From Bacteroidales bacterium (GTDB lineage: Bacteria > Bacteroidota > Bacteroidia > Bacteroidales > UBA3824): a stretch of DNA of 64,000 nucleotides. Each line of letters begins with the position of its first letter. The stretch's first letter is position 1. A program made the translations under genes and the position numbers. Location: assembly GCA_016286055.1 (NCBI GenBank), contig JAEERW010000001.1:62001-126000 (forward strand). The letters run 5' to 3'. Positions 1-8,627 of the stretch are shown here, in pieces. The notes under the pieces were generated by a model that did no database searches, was not told where the DNA came from, and worked only from the letters and a program-made list of their open reading frames with translations.

Positions 1-69
1 CAGGACTACCAAGATGTGTTGGAGATGAAATTTAATTTTATTGCCACGCAAGAGTTCCAAAATAAGTAA
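1..69 (+). CDS. 3' end of an upstream gene (partial, unknown)
   Basis: An open frame runs from the first base of the window to a TAA at 67-69 and encodes the last 22 residues of a protein, ending FIATQEFQNK. It lies 19 bp before the next start on the same strand, so the two may be co-transcribed. Too little is present to name a family. Confidence 0.55.
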   Translation, partial: QDYQDVLEMKFNFIATQEFQNK

Positions 70-88
70 ACGCTAATTTTAGGGCGGT

Positions 89-2671
89 ATGAAACAGATT
101 GAAATTTCACCGGCTTACAAAGAGACGCTTCTCGGCAGCCTTATCAATGCTCCTGCCGAACTGCAAAAAATCAACAACATCAAAATTAGCCTTATCAACA
201 ACGGTAAGGTGCTGGCTGTGCCGCCTTCGTTTGATGTTAACACCTTTACAGTGGCGCTATCTAAGTATGTTACCGATACTCTGAAACTTAAATCGCAGCA
301 ATCTACCGACCACGACCTTAATATTGTTACATTTCACCGCTCGTTTCCCCCGGGATTAAAAAAGGCTGTGGTTTATTTTGTCAACGGTAAGTATCTTTAT
401 ATCAACGTTGTTCCATACAAATTTATCGAAGACGCAAATTATTCCGAGGGTAAAATTTCGGAACTTTTAACTTCGGGAAGCACCGAGCAACTTTTTCAGT
501 TTGCCGACGACTATATCTTTTCGCTTTATCCTGAGTCTGTGCAGAAATCTGTTGGCACTCAGGGACGTTATTTTGAAAAAATGGGCTTTGGCATTCGTCC
601 GCTTATCGCTTTCCATTTAGACGACGACGAGGGTCTGCTTGCCAAACTTAATATTTATAAGGTGGAACAGAGCAAGGTGAATGCCCTTACATCTGTGGCT
701 GCCAAATCGTTTTACGTGCTCACTACCAACGGCGCGTATATTTTTTGTCTCGACCAAAATCTCAATATCAAATATGCCGAAGACCTCAGCGGTGTGGAGA
801 TGCAGGTAAAATCGCGTATCGGTCGCGACACCGTGGTTTGCGGCTCTACTTCGTGGATTACCAACCGCGATAATGATTTTCTTTACGATGAAATCTGCAA
901 ACTCAACAATGCCGATAAAGCCGAGAAAATGAAGCACTTGGCAATTCTCAATTTTAATTTTGCCAAGACCAACGAAGAAACTCTGCTTGCATCGCAATTC
1001 TTATTGCAGTATGCCGAGGAGTCGAAAGATGGATTTTTTACCTTCGCCGCTCAGTTTTTGGTGATGAAGGCTACAAACCACAGTTTCGACGATGTAGACG
1101 ATGAGGTAACGCTTAAACTAATTTCGCTTGCCTCTGCCGCCGTTGCCGATGCCGATTTGTACAAAAAAGCGTTGACCCTTACCACCGATTTTAAATTAGA
1201 AAAACAGGATATTGCGGTGCTGATGCACATTTTTAACCGCACCAAAATGCCGCAAGAGCAATACGAGCAATACAACAAGACTCTTGTAATGCTCAAAGAC
1301 CGCTATCTGAAACTCGAATCCGACACTATTAATATTATATTAGCCGAAATAGAGACATCAAAAAAACTTCTCACCACCGGCGACCGCAAATCGGCAGAAC
1401 AAATTGCAGAATCGGCTCTCAACCGCATTGCCGATGAAAGTGCTTTGTCTCTTGCTCCTGATGCTCAGCACACTCCCGACGAAAAATTTTCGGGTGCGTT
1501 TATTTCGCCCCTTGCTTACGAGGTAATGTTTAATGCCTCTGGTGATCCTAAACAGTCGGAAAAATATTGTGCGCTCCGGGCTTGCGTTAAGCCATTGAGC
1601 GAGAATAATATATCTAAACTATCGGCAATTTCTGCCTCGGCTCTTAAAGACCGTGCCAATGAGGTGCTGCTGCTTTCCGACCACGAAAAATTTGCCGCTC
1701 AGAATATCCGTGTGGATAAACGCAAAATTAAAGGTACATTTGCAAAAACCACCGAAAGCCTTCTTAATCATCCTGCTATGAATAAGAAGATGCTCTTTGC
1801 CGACTTGAAATCTTGGCTCGACAAAACTACTCCCGAACTTTTTGACTCTATTGCCAATTTCGGCGAAAAGGCTACTTCTGCCAATTATCCCGCTCTTGCC
1901 GAGGCTGCCGAATATGTGGCAAAGTTTTTCGAGATTGAAACTCCCGACGTTTACGTGTTTAAAGGTGAAAAATCGGTTGGCGTAACATCTTACAACGCTG
2001 CAAAACCTTTTATTGCCGTTGGTTTCAGCCATCTTGATGTTGACACCGAGCGTTACCTTTCGCCAAACGAACTGTTTTTTGCTCTTGCTCGCGAAATGGC
2101 TAATATCAAATCGGGATTTACCAAGTTGCTGAGCGATAAATTGTTCCGCGATTTCTTCAACTCTGGCGCAATGAATATCGACAAGATTTCTACCTATATT
2201 CCCGCTCCGTCGTTTATATCCAAAAATACAGATTATTACGACAAATACCGTTTTGCCTCAAATGTTTTCTGCGGCTATCCTCTGTGGGAGAGTTTTGAAT
2301 CTACCGACAAGCAGATACTTGTTTCGCTCGAAAAGAAACTGTCGATTATACATTACAAGCCGTCAACGCCTGCCGACCTCAAAGTGTGCGAATATGCCGC
2401 TGTGTCGCGCCTGATGTGCCATTATGCCGACCGCCTTGGTTTGCTCTTTGCCGGCAATATCGTTACCGCCACAAATGCTATTATCAAAACAGATGTGGAT
2501 TTTGCCGAACTTTTGGAACTTACTAAGGCTATGAGCGTTACCGAAATTGCTTGCGCCAAAAATACCGACGGTGGAATGCTTCACGCCGATTTTGCGCTTA
2601 GAATCGAAGATTTGATTTCGTTTTATCTCTCCGATAGTTTCTCAGCATTAAGCAAACAGATTTTTGAATAA
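89..2671 (+). CDS. Large hypothetical protein with a degenerate M48-like motif
   Basis: This is an 860-residue protein without a signal peptide or evident membrane segments. The middle part (about 290-460) looks helical and repeat-like. Around residues 660-680 the sequence ALAREMANIKSGF resembles the HELGHIKSGH region of M48-type metallopeptidases, but the two zinc histidines are replaced (R668, N672) and only the glutamate (E669) remains. I infer a catalytically dead peptidase-like domain, perhaps a scaffold. The gene is followed after 21 bp by the hexapeptide-repeat gene and preceded closely by another frame, so it probably sits in an operon. The M48 relation is a motif reading only and the protein is otherwise unassigned. 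Confidence 0.8.
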   Translation: MKQIEISPAYKETLLGSLINAPAELQKINNIKISLINNGKVLAVPPSFDVNTFTVALSKYVTDTLKLKSQQSTDHDLNIVTFHRSFPPGLKKAVVYFVNGKYLYINVVPYKFIEDANYSEGKISELLTSGSTEQLFQFADDYIFSLYPESVQKSVGTQGRYFEKMGFGIRPLIAFHLDDDEGLLAKLNIYKVEQSKVNALTSVAAKSFYVLTTNGAYIFCLDQNLNIKYAEDLSGVEMQVKSRIGRDTVVCGSTSWITNRDNDFLYDEICKLNNADKAEKMKHLAILNFNFAKTNEETLLASQFLLQYAEESKDGFFTFAAQFLVMKATNHSFDDVDDEVTLKLISLASAAVADADLYKKALTLTTDFKLEKQDIAVLMHIFNRTKMPQEQYEQYNKTLVMLKDRYLKLESDTINIILAEIETSKKLLTTGDRKSAEQIAESALNRIADESALSLAPDAQHTPDEKFSGAFISPLAYEVMFNASGDPKQSEKYCALRACVKPLSENNISKLSAISASALKDRANEVLLLSDHEKFAAQNIRVDKRKIKGTFAKTTESLLNHPAMNKKMLFADLKSWLDKTTPELFDSIANFGEKATSANYPALAEAAEYVAKFFEIETPDVYVFKGEKSVGVTSYNAAKPFIAVGFSHLDVDTERYLSPNELFFALAREMANIKSGFTKLLSDKLFRDFFNSGAMNIDKISTYIPAPSFISKNTDYYDKYRFASNVFCGYPLWESFESTDKQILVSLEKKLSIIHYKPSTPADLKVCEYAAVSRLMCHYADRLGLLFAGNIVTATNAIIKTDVDFAELLELTKAMSVTEIACAKNTDGGMLHADFALRIEDLISFYLSDSFSALSKQIFE

Positions 2672-2692
2672 TTCTTACACCTTATATTAATA

Positions 2693-3205
2693 ATGGCTCT
2701 TATAAAACCTCTTTTGGGACATACTCCTCAGTTTGGCAAAAACATTTGGCTTGCCGACAACTGCACCATAATCGGCGATGTGGTTATGGGCGATGATTGC
2801 AACGTTTGGTTCAATGCCGTAATCCGTGGCGACGTACACTATATCCGCATTGGCAACCGCGTAAATATTCAAGACAACGCTTGCCTTCACGCCACTTTTA
2901 AGACTTCGCCCCTGAATATCGGCAACAATGTTTCCATTGCTCACAACGCCATTGTGCACGGCTGTACCATCAAAGACAACGTGCTTATTGGTATGGGCGC
3001 AATTGTGATGGACGACGCCGTGATAGAGGAAAACTGCATTGTGGCTGCCGGAGCCGTAATTACCAAAGGCACCAAGACAGAAAAAGGCAGCGTTTACGCC
3101 GGATGTCCTGCTAAAAAAATCAAGGACGTGGACGAAACGCTGCAAAAAGATTTAATCAACCGTATTGTTGATAATTACGCTATGTATGCCGATTGGTATC
3201 GGTAG
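2693..3205 (+). CDS. Gamma-carbonic anhydrase family (YrdA-like) hexapeptide protein
   Basis: 170 residues made mostly of left-handed beta-helix hexapeptide repeats such as IGNNVSIAHNAIVHG. Three histidines in the positions used for metal binding by this family are present (H66, H84 and H89), along with the family signatures NVWFNAVIRGD and GMGAIVMDDAVI. Members form trimers. Some are zinc or iron carbonic anhydrases and many have no proven activity. Length is typical of the YrdA/PaaY branch. It follows the 860-residue gene by 21 bp and converges on the lipoprotein gene at 3212, leaving only 6 bp between stops. Confidence 0.9.
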   Translation: MALIKPLLGHTPQFGKNIWLADNCTIIGDVVMGDDCNVWFNAVIRGDVHYIRIGNRVNIQDNACLHATFKTSPLNIGNNVSIAHNAIVHGCTIKDNVLIGMGAIVMDDAVIEENCIVAAGAVITKGTKTEKGSVYAGCPAKKIKDVDETLQKDLINRIVDNYAMYADWYR

Positions 3206-3211
3206 ACGGTA

Positions 3212-5029
3212 TTATTCATACATATTTCTGTATACGAATTTTTCGCCGTTCCATTCGTAATTGGTCGTGTACCAATATGAGTTCGAGGGATCGTCTGGAA
3301 ATTCTCCGTAGCCTTGATATGTGGTTGTGCCGGCGCATAGACTGAATCCGAAATTTTCAATTTTGATGTCGGGTTTGCAGCCGTCTTCCCAAGTGTAGAT
3401 GGGTGCGGTAACGGTCAATGAAGAACCAACTTTTTCTACGTGCTCTTTTCCCACGGGGATGATTTTCTTATCTCTTTTGCCCGCAGGATAGTCCTCGGCT
3501 GTGGTTTGCGGAAGGTCAAATTCGGTCTGTGTGATAGTGCCGTCTTTGTAGAGATATTGCGCAAACTCACGTTTCAAGCCTTTTTGCACATCGTCGGGCA
3601 AAATGTAGATATTGTCAACGTTTTTCTGCGTGAGAATCAGGTACGAGCCGTCGGATTTTTTGAACGCATACCATTTAAACTCAATGTCGATTTGTTGGTT
3701 GGGATTTGTCGGAGTATATTGTCCGTTGTCGAAAAACCTTGCCGAAAAGCCGCTCGCATTTGTCCAACTATTGTGAAATTCGCCCAAGCCCGCAGTAATT
3801 TTGTATTGAGCGTCGAATTTGTTCCACAAATCCTTGACTTCTTTTGGCATATTGGTCTCGCCCTCTATGTCGGATAGAAGAGTAACCTGCAAAGGAACGT
3901 TGTAGAGACGGATTTTTTCGATGTTAGAGTTCTCGTCTTTGGCGTAGAATGAAATCATCACGTCGCGTTTGTTGTACTTGTCGCGGTATGTGCGGCGTGT
4001 GGCCACGTAGTAGCCGTCTTTTTTCTCGGTGGAGTATTCGGGGTCGCTGTCTGATTTGTCAAAAACATTCTTGATAGGGTAGCCTACTGCCACGGGTTTG
4101 GATGTGTACACTTTTACATAACTGTTGCCCCAACGGTCCTTTGAGTTCTCATATTTTTGCGCAAATCCCAACTCGGGACCAACGATGTTGATTGCAGTGA
4201 TTTTGTTGTCGGCAACCTCTATGTCGGCAATCTTTTTCCCTGCCTTTGTAAGCACGTTGTTTTCTAATTTGCAACCTTCATCGGACACCCAGCCTTCAAT
4301 TTTGGGTTCGTAGTTGAGCCTTACCCACCTGATGCTGCCGTAAGGATCAATTACGTTGCGGAGTTCTGCCGATTTGGGGTCTTGAACGAATTTTTCGCCG
4401 TTCCAATTGTATCGCACGGGCCAACTATCATCGGGTATCATTGTTACGCCTGTGGTGTCGCATAGCAACGCTGCAAATGTATAGTTGATTTTTCCCTTGC
4501 TGTCGTAAGCCTTGGGAACGTCGGTTTGTGCAGAGTTGTCGGTGAGTTCGCCGTCTTTGTAAAGGAATGTCCTGAGCGACGCGCCTTGTTGATTGTTGTC
4601 TACGAAATCATAGAACAGTGCAGTCCACGAGCCGTCGTTGTTTTGGTAGCATTGCAGTTTGTAGTAAACAAGGTCCTCCCAAGAGCCTTCCGCGCCGTCG
4701 ATAACGTTGTAGAATATCATCCGGGTTTTCTGCGGGTAGCGTTCTTTTTGCGATGCGCCGTTGAAATAATCGCCGAGGTCTTCGTCCATCTGCCATTTCT
4801 TAGCCGCTGCCACCTTTTTTTTGATGTCGGGATAGGTGGCTTGAATCTTTTCCCAAATGATTTTGGCGATTTCTTCCTGCGGCTCCACATAGTTGAAAAG
4901 CGGTGCCGAGGGTTGCTGTTCTTCAATTGCTGCTGAATCGCTGTTTTGGTCAGAGCCGTTGCCCTGACTGCCTCCTCCGCACGCCATCAATGCCAATGCT
5001 GGAAGGAGTAATAATAGATGTTTTTTCAT
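3212..5029 (-). CDS. Large hypothetical lipoprotein
   Basis: 605 residues beginning MKKHLLLLLPALALMACGGG, a clear lipoprotein signal with the lipid-modified cysteine at C17, followed by a flexible Ser/Gly/Asn/Asp-rich linker. The mature part is rich in aromatic and charged residues. The phrase WNGEKFV occurs twice, near residue 210 and again at the C-terminus, suggesting an internal duplication. No enzyme motif was recognised. The protein should be anchored in the outer or inner membrane facing the periplasm or surface. The gene starts 11 bp after the truncated PIN gene, which may be read from the same transcript. Confidence 0.85.
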   Translation of the reverse strand: MKKHLLLLLPALALMACGGGSQGNGSDQNSDSAAIEEQQPSAPLFNYVEPQEEIAKIIWEKIQATYPDIKKKVAAAKKWQMDEDLGDYFNGASQKERYPQKTRMIFYNVIDGAEGSWEDLVYYKLQCYQNNDGSWTALFYDFVDNNQQGASLRTFLYKDGELTDNSAQTDVPKAYDSKGKINYTFAALLCDTTGVTMIPDDSWPVRYNWNGEKFVQDPKSAELRNVIDPYGSIRWVRLNYEPKIEGWVSDEGCKLENNVLTKAGKKIADIEVADNKITAINIVGPELGFAQKYENSKDRWGNSYVKVYTSKPVAVGYPIKNVFDKSDSDPEYSTEKKDGYYVATRRTYRDKYNKRDVMISFYAKDENSNIEKIRLYNVPLQVTLLSDIEGETNMPKEVKDLWNKFDAQYKITAGLGEFHNSWTNASGFSARFFDNGQYTPTNPNQQIDIEFKWYAFKKSDGSYLILTQKNVDNIYILPDDVQKGLKREFAQYLYKDGTITQTEFDLPQTTAEDYPAGKRDKKIIPVGKEHVEKVGSSLTVTAPIYTWEDGCKPDIKIENFGFSLCAGTTTYQGYGEFPDDPSNSYWYTTNYEWNGEKFVYRNMYE

Positions 5030-5040
5030 AAAAATATAGT

Positions 5041-5265
5041 TTAATGTGAGTTATTGTCGTTTAGGGCTAATAATGTACATTCTTTGAGAAATGATTTGAA
5101 TGTAACTAATTCTTTCTGAGTAATTTTTGGAAATGATAGCAACTCCATTTCTGTTACAATCGAAACTATCAGGTTTTTCTCCTTATAGGGGTTCATACAA
5201 TCTTTACCGTCAAACAAGTAAATAATTGCGTTTGAGTCGGCTACCACAAAATCATTTCCATTCAT
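5041..5265 (-). pseudogene. Truncated PIN-domain (VapC-like) toxin
   Basis: A 74-residue frame with the N-terminal half of a PIN nuclease: the first acidic residue sits in the strand VVADSNAIIYLF and a second in the helix VTEMELLSFP. Family members are about 120-140 residues and carry the remaining catalytic aspartates in the C-terminal half. Here the frame stops after TLLALNDN, where intact homologues continue, and the lipoprotein gene starts 11 bp further on. No downstream PIN sequence is found in any frame, so the 3' half appears deleted. The start overlaps the end of the antitoxin-like gene by 14 bp, the usual toxin-antitoxin arrangement. Confidence 0.65.
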
Positions 5266-5512
5266 TGCGCATCTGTTTTTGTATTTCTAAGCCATCGCCA
5301 ATATGCATTGTGCCGAAATATTTAGACGTGCCTGAGTTGGGATTGTTGGCTGATGTTTTTGTTCCTAAGGTTTGAGCACAGAACAAAATGTAAGAAATAT
5401 ACTTGGATATATCTTCCAAATATTCTTGCGGAACTGTCATAATTTGTTGTATAACAGAATTATAAGTTACGTTTTGTTCTGATTTCGTAGTTGTGGATAA
5501 TAATTGTTCCAT
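5252..5512 (-). CDS. Antitoxin-like protein (VapB/DUF2281-type)
   Basis: 86 residues using the internal ATG at 5512 (MEQLLSTTT); a start 11 codons earlier is possible but would lie on the likely promoter. The segment VPQEYLEDISKYISYI followed by a short linker and FGTMHIGDGL resembles the small antitoxins of VapBC modules, where the C-terminal tail wraps the PIN toxin. The gene overlaps the truncated PIN frame by 14 bp. A Bacteroidetes-type -7 box (TATATTTG on the minus strand, 5535-5542) lies just upstream. With its partner truncated, it may be an orphan antitoxin. Confidence 0.6.
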   Translation of the reverse strand: MEQLLSTTTKSEQNVTYNSVIQQIMTVPQEYLEDISKYISYILFCAQTLGTKTSANNPNSGTSKYFGTMHIGDGLEIQKQMRNEWK

Positions 5513-5603
5513 ACCGTATATTTTTATTCCGATACAAATATACAAAAAAAATGTTGTTTAGTAAAAAAAACACCAAAATAGTATAGCCGTTCTCTTTTTT
5601 TTG

Positions 5604-5611
5604 TACATTTG
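5604..5611 (+). promoter_or_regulatory. Putative sodB -7 box
   Basis: TACATTTG matches the Bacteroidetes housekeeping -7 consensus TAnnTTTG, 31 bp before the chosen sodB start. No clear -33 TTTG at the ideal distance is visible, so the site is moderate. Confidence 0.45.
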
Positions 5612-5642
5612 TGTAGTTACAAATCATATAAACTTGGTTACT

Positions 5643-6239
5643 ATGACACAGGACGAAATTTTTACACTTATCGACCTCCCATACTCTCAGGATGGTTTAA
5701 AACCCGTTATCAATGCCGAAACTGTGGCTTTTCACCACGGTAAGCACCTCGCTGGTTATGTTAAAAACCTCAACGGACTTGTAAAGGGTACCGAATATGC
5801 TCAAATGCAACTTGAAGAGATTGTCTGCAAGGCTTCGGGTGCAGTGCTCAACAATGCAGGACAGATTCTCAATCATAATCTCTATTTCTTGCAGTTTTCG
5901 GGTTCGCCCAAGAAATCCGCTCCCACGGGTGCGCTCTTGGATGCTGTAAATAAGGCTTTTGGAAGTTTCGACGCATTTAAGGCAGAGTTTGAACAAAAAG
6001 GCACTACGCTTTTTGGTTCGGGTTGGGTATGGCTTGCCAAAAATCCCGACGGTTCGCTCGTAATCACTCAGGAGGTAAACGCCGCCAATCCTATTCAAAA
6101 AGGACTTGTTCCTCTGTTGACTTTTGATGTTTGGGAGCACGCATATTACCTTGACTACCAAAACCGCCGCGCCGACTATTTGAAGGCTTTGTGGAGCATA
6201 GTTGATTGGAGCATTATCGAACAACGCTATTCAAAGTAG
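5643..6239 (+). CDS. sodB: Superoxide dismutase, Fe/Mn family
   Basis: 198 residues starting at MTQDEIF; the upstream 14 codons are non-homologous and overlap the promoter. It converts superoxide to oxygen and hydrogen peroxide in the cytoplasm. The four metal ligands are visible: H31 (FHHGKH), H78 (NHNLYF), D162 and H166 (DVWEHAYYLDYQNR). Q74 in the NNAGQ motif is the position used by Fe-type enzymes; several Bacteroidetes enzymes are cambialistic, so metal choice is not certain. Length matches the family. It is a single gene followed by three hairpins that could also end its transcript. Confidence 0.97.
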   Translation: MTQDEIFTLIDLPYSQDGLKPVINAETVAFHHGKHLAGYVKNLNGLVKGTEYAQMQLEEIVCKASGAVLNNAGQILNHNLYFLQFSGSPKKSAPTGALLDAVNKAFGSFDAFKAEFEQKGTTLFGSGWVWLAKNPDGSLVITQEVNAANPIQKGLVPLLTFDVWEHAYYLDYQNRRADYLKALWSIVDWSIIEQRYSK

Positions 6240-6247
6240 AAAATCTT

Positions 6248-6393
6248 ATTCTGCCACGAAATTGATTTTTTGCGTTTCGTGGCAGAATTTTTGGGTTAAA
6301 TTCTGCCACGAAATGATTTTTTTTAGTTTCGTGGCAGAATTTTTATGTAAAATTTTGCCACGAAATATAATTTTTGTATCTTCGTGGCAGAAT
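6248..6393. repeat. Three tandem hairpins, 52-bp period, upstream of an AAA+ ATPase
   Basis: Three copies of an inverted repeat with arms CTGCCACGAAA and TTTCGTGGCAG occupy 6248-6288, 6300-6340 and 6352-6393, with starts exactly 52 bp apart. The third left arm has one C-to-T change that would still pair as U-G in RNA. Loops are A/T-rich and differ. The array fills the gap between sodB and the ATPase gene, ending 19 bp before its ATG. It may be a multi-site operator, an RNA structure, or a sequence signature of the ATPase module. Terminator function for sodB is also possible. Confidence 0.9.
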
Positions 6394-6411
6394 ATTTTTG
6401 TGTTGTATGTT

Positions 6412-7851
6412 ATGAAAATAATTGGTAGAGAACAACAAATCAGTGAATTAGAAAATATTTACAATTCTGATAGACCAGAATTTGTAGTAGTATATGGTCG
6501 CAGACGTATTGGTAAAACATTTTTGGTTCGTGAACATTTCAAAAATCGTTTTGCTTTTTACCATACAGCATTGTCGCCTGCCGAGTTGGATCCTGCCCAA
6601 CTTGCCGAAAAACAACTTATTGCTTTTGCTACCTCGCTTACCAACTACGGAGCAGCGTTAGACCATATTCCAGAAGATTGGTTTGAGGCTTTTCACGAAT
6701 TGCGCAAATTGATTAGCAAATATCCTAAAAATAAGCGACTTGTAGTCTTTATCGATGAGATGCCGTGGCTCGACACCAAAGGCTCGGGTTTTATAACCGC
6801 TTTCGAGAGTTTTTGGAATGGTTTTGGCGATGGGTGCCATAATCTTGTGCTTATTGTTTGCGGTTCGGCAACTACTTGGATTTCAGATAAATTAATAAAC
6901 AACTATGGAGGACTTTATGGACGTATAACTCGTCAGATTTGTCTCGAAGCCTTTACGTTGCACGAGTGCGAGAATTTTTACAAAAATAATGGTTTAAACT
7001 TTGGTCGGTACGATCAAGCCATTCTTTATATGGCTCTTGGCGGCGTTCCTTATTATATGTCGTACCTCAAAAAGGATTTGAGCGTGGCTCAGAATATCGA
7101 CTATCTTTTTTTTGCCAAAAATGCCGCCCTCAAAGATGAGTTTAATCGACTGTGTGCGTCGCAGTTTTTGGAAAACGAAAAATACAAGTTGGTGCTTAAA
7201 TGTTTAAGTGTTCGTAGGTTAGGTTATACCCGCAAGGAAATTTCAGAAAAGACTAAGTTGCCTTTTGGCGGCGGACTATCCGAAATACTCAAAGCATTGG
7301 AAGTGAGTGGATTCGTTATGCCTTACACCTTTTATAAGGGGTCGAAACGCGAAGTTTATTACAAACTTACCGATTTGTTCACTCTCTTTTGGATGCATTT
7401 TCTCGATTCCGCCACTCCGCCCAAAACCGACTATTTTTCAACAATGCAGCAGAGTGCGGCAGTAAAGTCGTGGCTGGGATTTGCCTTTGAGGAACTATGT
7501 TTTGTACATCGTAGTAAGATAGCCAAAGCCCTGGGTATCAGTGGAATATTTACCGAGTTTATACCTTGGCGTTATTTGGGCGACGAATACCACGACGGAG
7601 CGCAAGTGGATATGGTAATAAGCCGCGCCGACAATATGATTAACCTGTGCGAGATGAAATTTTGTTCAGAAATATTCTCTGTTTCAAAAGATTACGAAGC
7701 CGACCTTCGTCACAAGGTTACCACCTTTATCGAAACCACCAAAACCAAGAAATCTGTAACGATGGTACTTGTTACAACATTCGGCTTAAAGTACAATATG
7801 TATTTTTCCAGATTCCAACATACTGTTACATTGGATGATTTGTTTGGGTGA
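6412..7851 (+). CDS. AAA+ ATPase with C-terminal nuclease-like domain (DUF234 type)
   Basis: 479 residues from the ATG at 6412 (MKIIGREQQI); the frame is open further upstream only because the hairpins contain no stop. The N-terminal ATPase has Walker A GRRRIGKT (residues 29-36) and Walker B VVFIDEMPW. A winged-helix-like segment (RKEISEKTKLPFGGGLSEIL) follows, then a C-terminal PD-(D/E)xK-like motif with D in QVDMVI and E-x-K in NLCEMKF. This is the architecture of the COG1672/DUF234 ATPases, whose role is unknown; DNA binding is inferred. It is a close relative of the ATPase at 43493-44911 (both end DLFG) and converges on mlaF with 8 bp between stops. Confidence 0.9.
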   Translation: MKIIGREQQISELENIYNSDRPEFVVVYGRRRIGKTFLVREHFKNRFAFYHTALSPAELDPAQLAEKQLIAFATSLTNYGAALDHIPEDWFEAFHELRKLISKYPKNKRLVVFIDEMPWLDTKGSGFITAFESFWNGFGDGCHNLVLIVCGSATTWISDKLINNYGGLYGRITRQICLEAFTLHECENFYKNNGLNFGRYDQAILYMALGGVPYYMSYLKKDLSVAQNIDYLFFAKNAALKDEFNRLCASQFLENEKYKLVLKCLSVRRLGYTRKEISEKTKLPFGGGLSEILKALEVSGFVMPYTFYKGSKREVYYKLTDLFTLFWMHFLDSATPPKTDYFSTMQQSAAVKSWLGFAFEELCFVHRSKIAKALGISGIFTEFIPWRYLGDEYHDGAQVDMVISRADNMINLCEMKFCSEIFSVSKDYEADLRHKVTTFIETTKTKKSVTMVLVTTFGLKYNMYFSRFQHTVTLDDLFG

Positions 7852-7859
7852 GAATGAAA

Positions 7860-8624
7860 TTATTTCCCCGAAATATACATCTTCTGCAACTGTTTCATTC
7901 TTGAAGATGCGAACACAAAGTCGTCTAACTCTTTGATGCCGGAGTCGAAGATGCCGCTGCTGTCGCCTTGCCAAAATTTACGACCTTTGTAGATAAAGAT
8001 AATTTTGTCGCCAATCTCCATTACCGAGTTCATATCGTGAGTGTTGACTATGGTGGTGATGTTATATTCGATGGTGATTTCTTTAATCAGGTTGTCGATA
8101 ACGATTGAGGTAACGGGGTCGAGTCCCGAGTTAGGTTCGTCGCAGTATAAATATTTGGGATTCAAGGCTATGGCTCGTGCTATGGCAACACGTTTTTGCA
8201 TACCGCCCGAAATCTCCGACGGATATTTGTCGTTGGCGTTGGTGATGTTTACGCGTTTGAGGCAGAAGTTGGCACGTTCGCGGCGTTCTTCAAAACTCAT
8301 ATTGGTGAACATTTCGAGCGGAAACATCACGTTTTCTTCCACAGTGTTGCTGTCGAACAGCGCACCGCCTTGAAACACCATTCCCATCTCCTTGCGGATT
8401 TCTTTGCGCTGTTTTTCGTCCATATTTGAAAACGAGCGTCCGTCGTAGAGAATGTCGCCTTTGGATACCGAGTGCAGTCCCGCTATGCATTTGAGCAGCA
8501 CAGTTTTACCCGAACCGCTCTGTCCTATGGTGAGGTTGGTTTTGCCCGGCTCAAAATCGGTGCAGATGTCGTTTAGCACCAAATGCCCTGAGAATTCTTT
8601 AAAAACGTGTTTTACCTCTATCAT
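7860..8624 (-). CDS. mlaF: Phospholipid ABC transporter ATP-binding protein MlaF
   Basis: 254 residues with a complete ABC ATPase: Walker A GQSGSGKT (34-41), Q-loop Q85, signature SGGMQKR (139-145), Walker B YLYCDEP with D162/E163, and a conserved H-loop in NTHDM. The GQSGSGKTVLLK form and SGGM signature are typical of the MlaF/Ttg2A subgroup that drives phospholipid movement between the membranes. It lies 3 bp downstream of mlaE on the same strand. The expected substrate-binding partner mlaD is not adjacent; the position where it would follow is occupied by the convergent ATPase gene. Confidence 0.92.
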   Translation of the reverse strand: MIEVKHVFKEFSGHLVLNDICTDFEPGKTNLTIGQSGSGKTVLLKCIAGLHSVSKGDILYDGRSFSNMDEKQRKEIRKEMGMVFQGGALFDSNTVEENVMFPLEMFTNMSFEERRERANFCLKRVNITNANDKYPSEISGGMQKRVAIARAIALNPKYLYCDEPNSGLDPVTSIVIDNLIKEITIEYNITTIVNTHDMNSVMEIGDKIIFIYKGRKFWQGDSSGIFDSGIKELDDFVFASSRMKQLQKMYISGK

Positions 8625-8627
8625 CTC

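Noticed and set aside
6202-6411. Start of ATPase 1 inside sodB and the hairpins
   Set aside because: The extra 70 codons translate repeat sequence and have no counterpart in the homologous ATPase at 43493, which starts at the equivalent of 6412.
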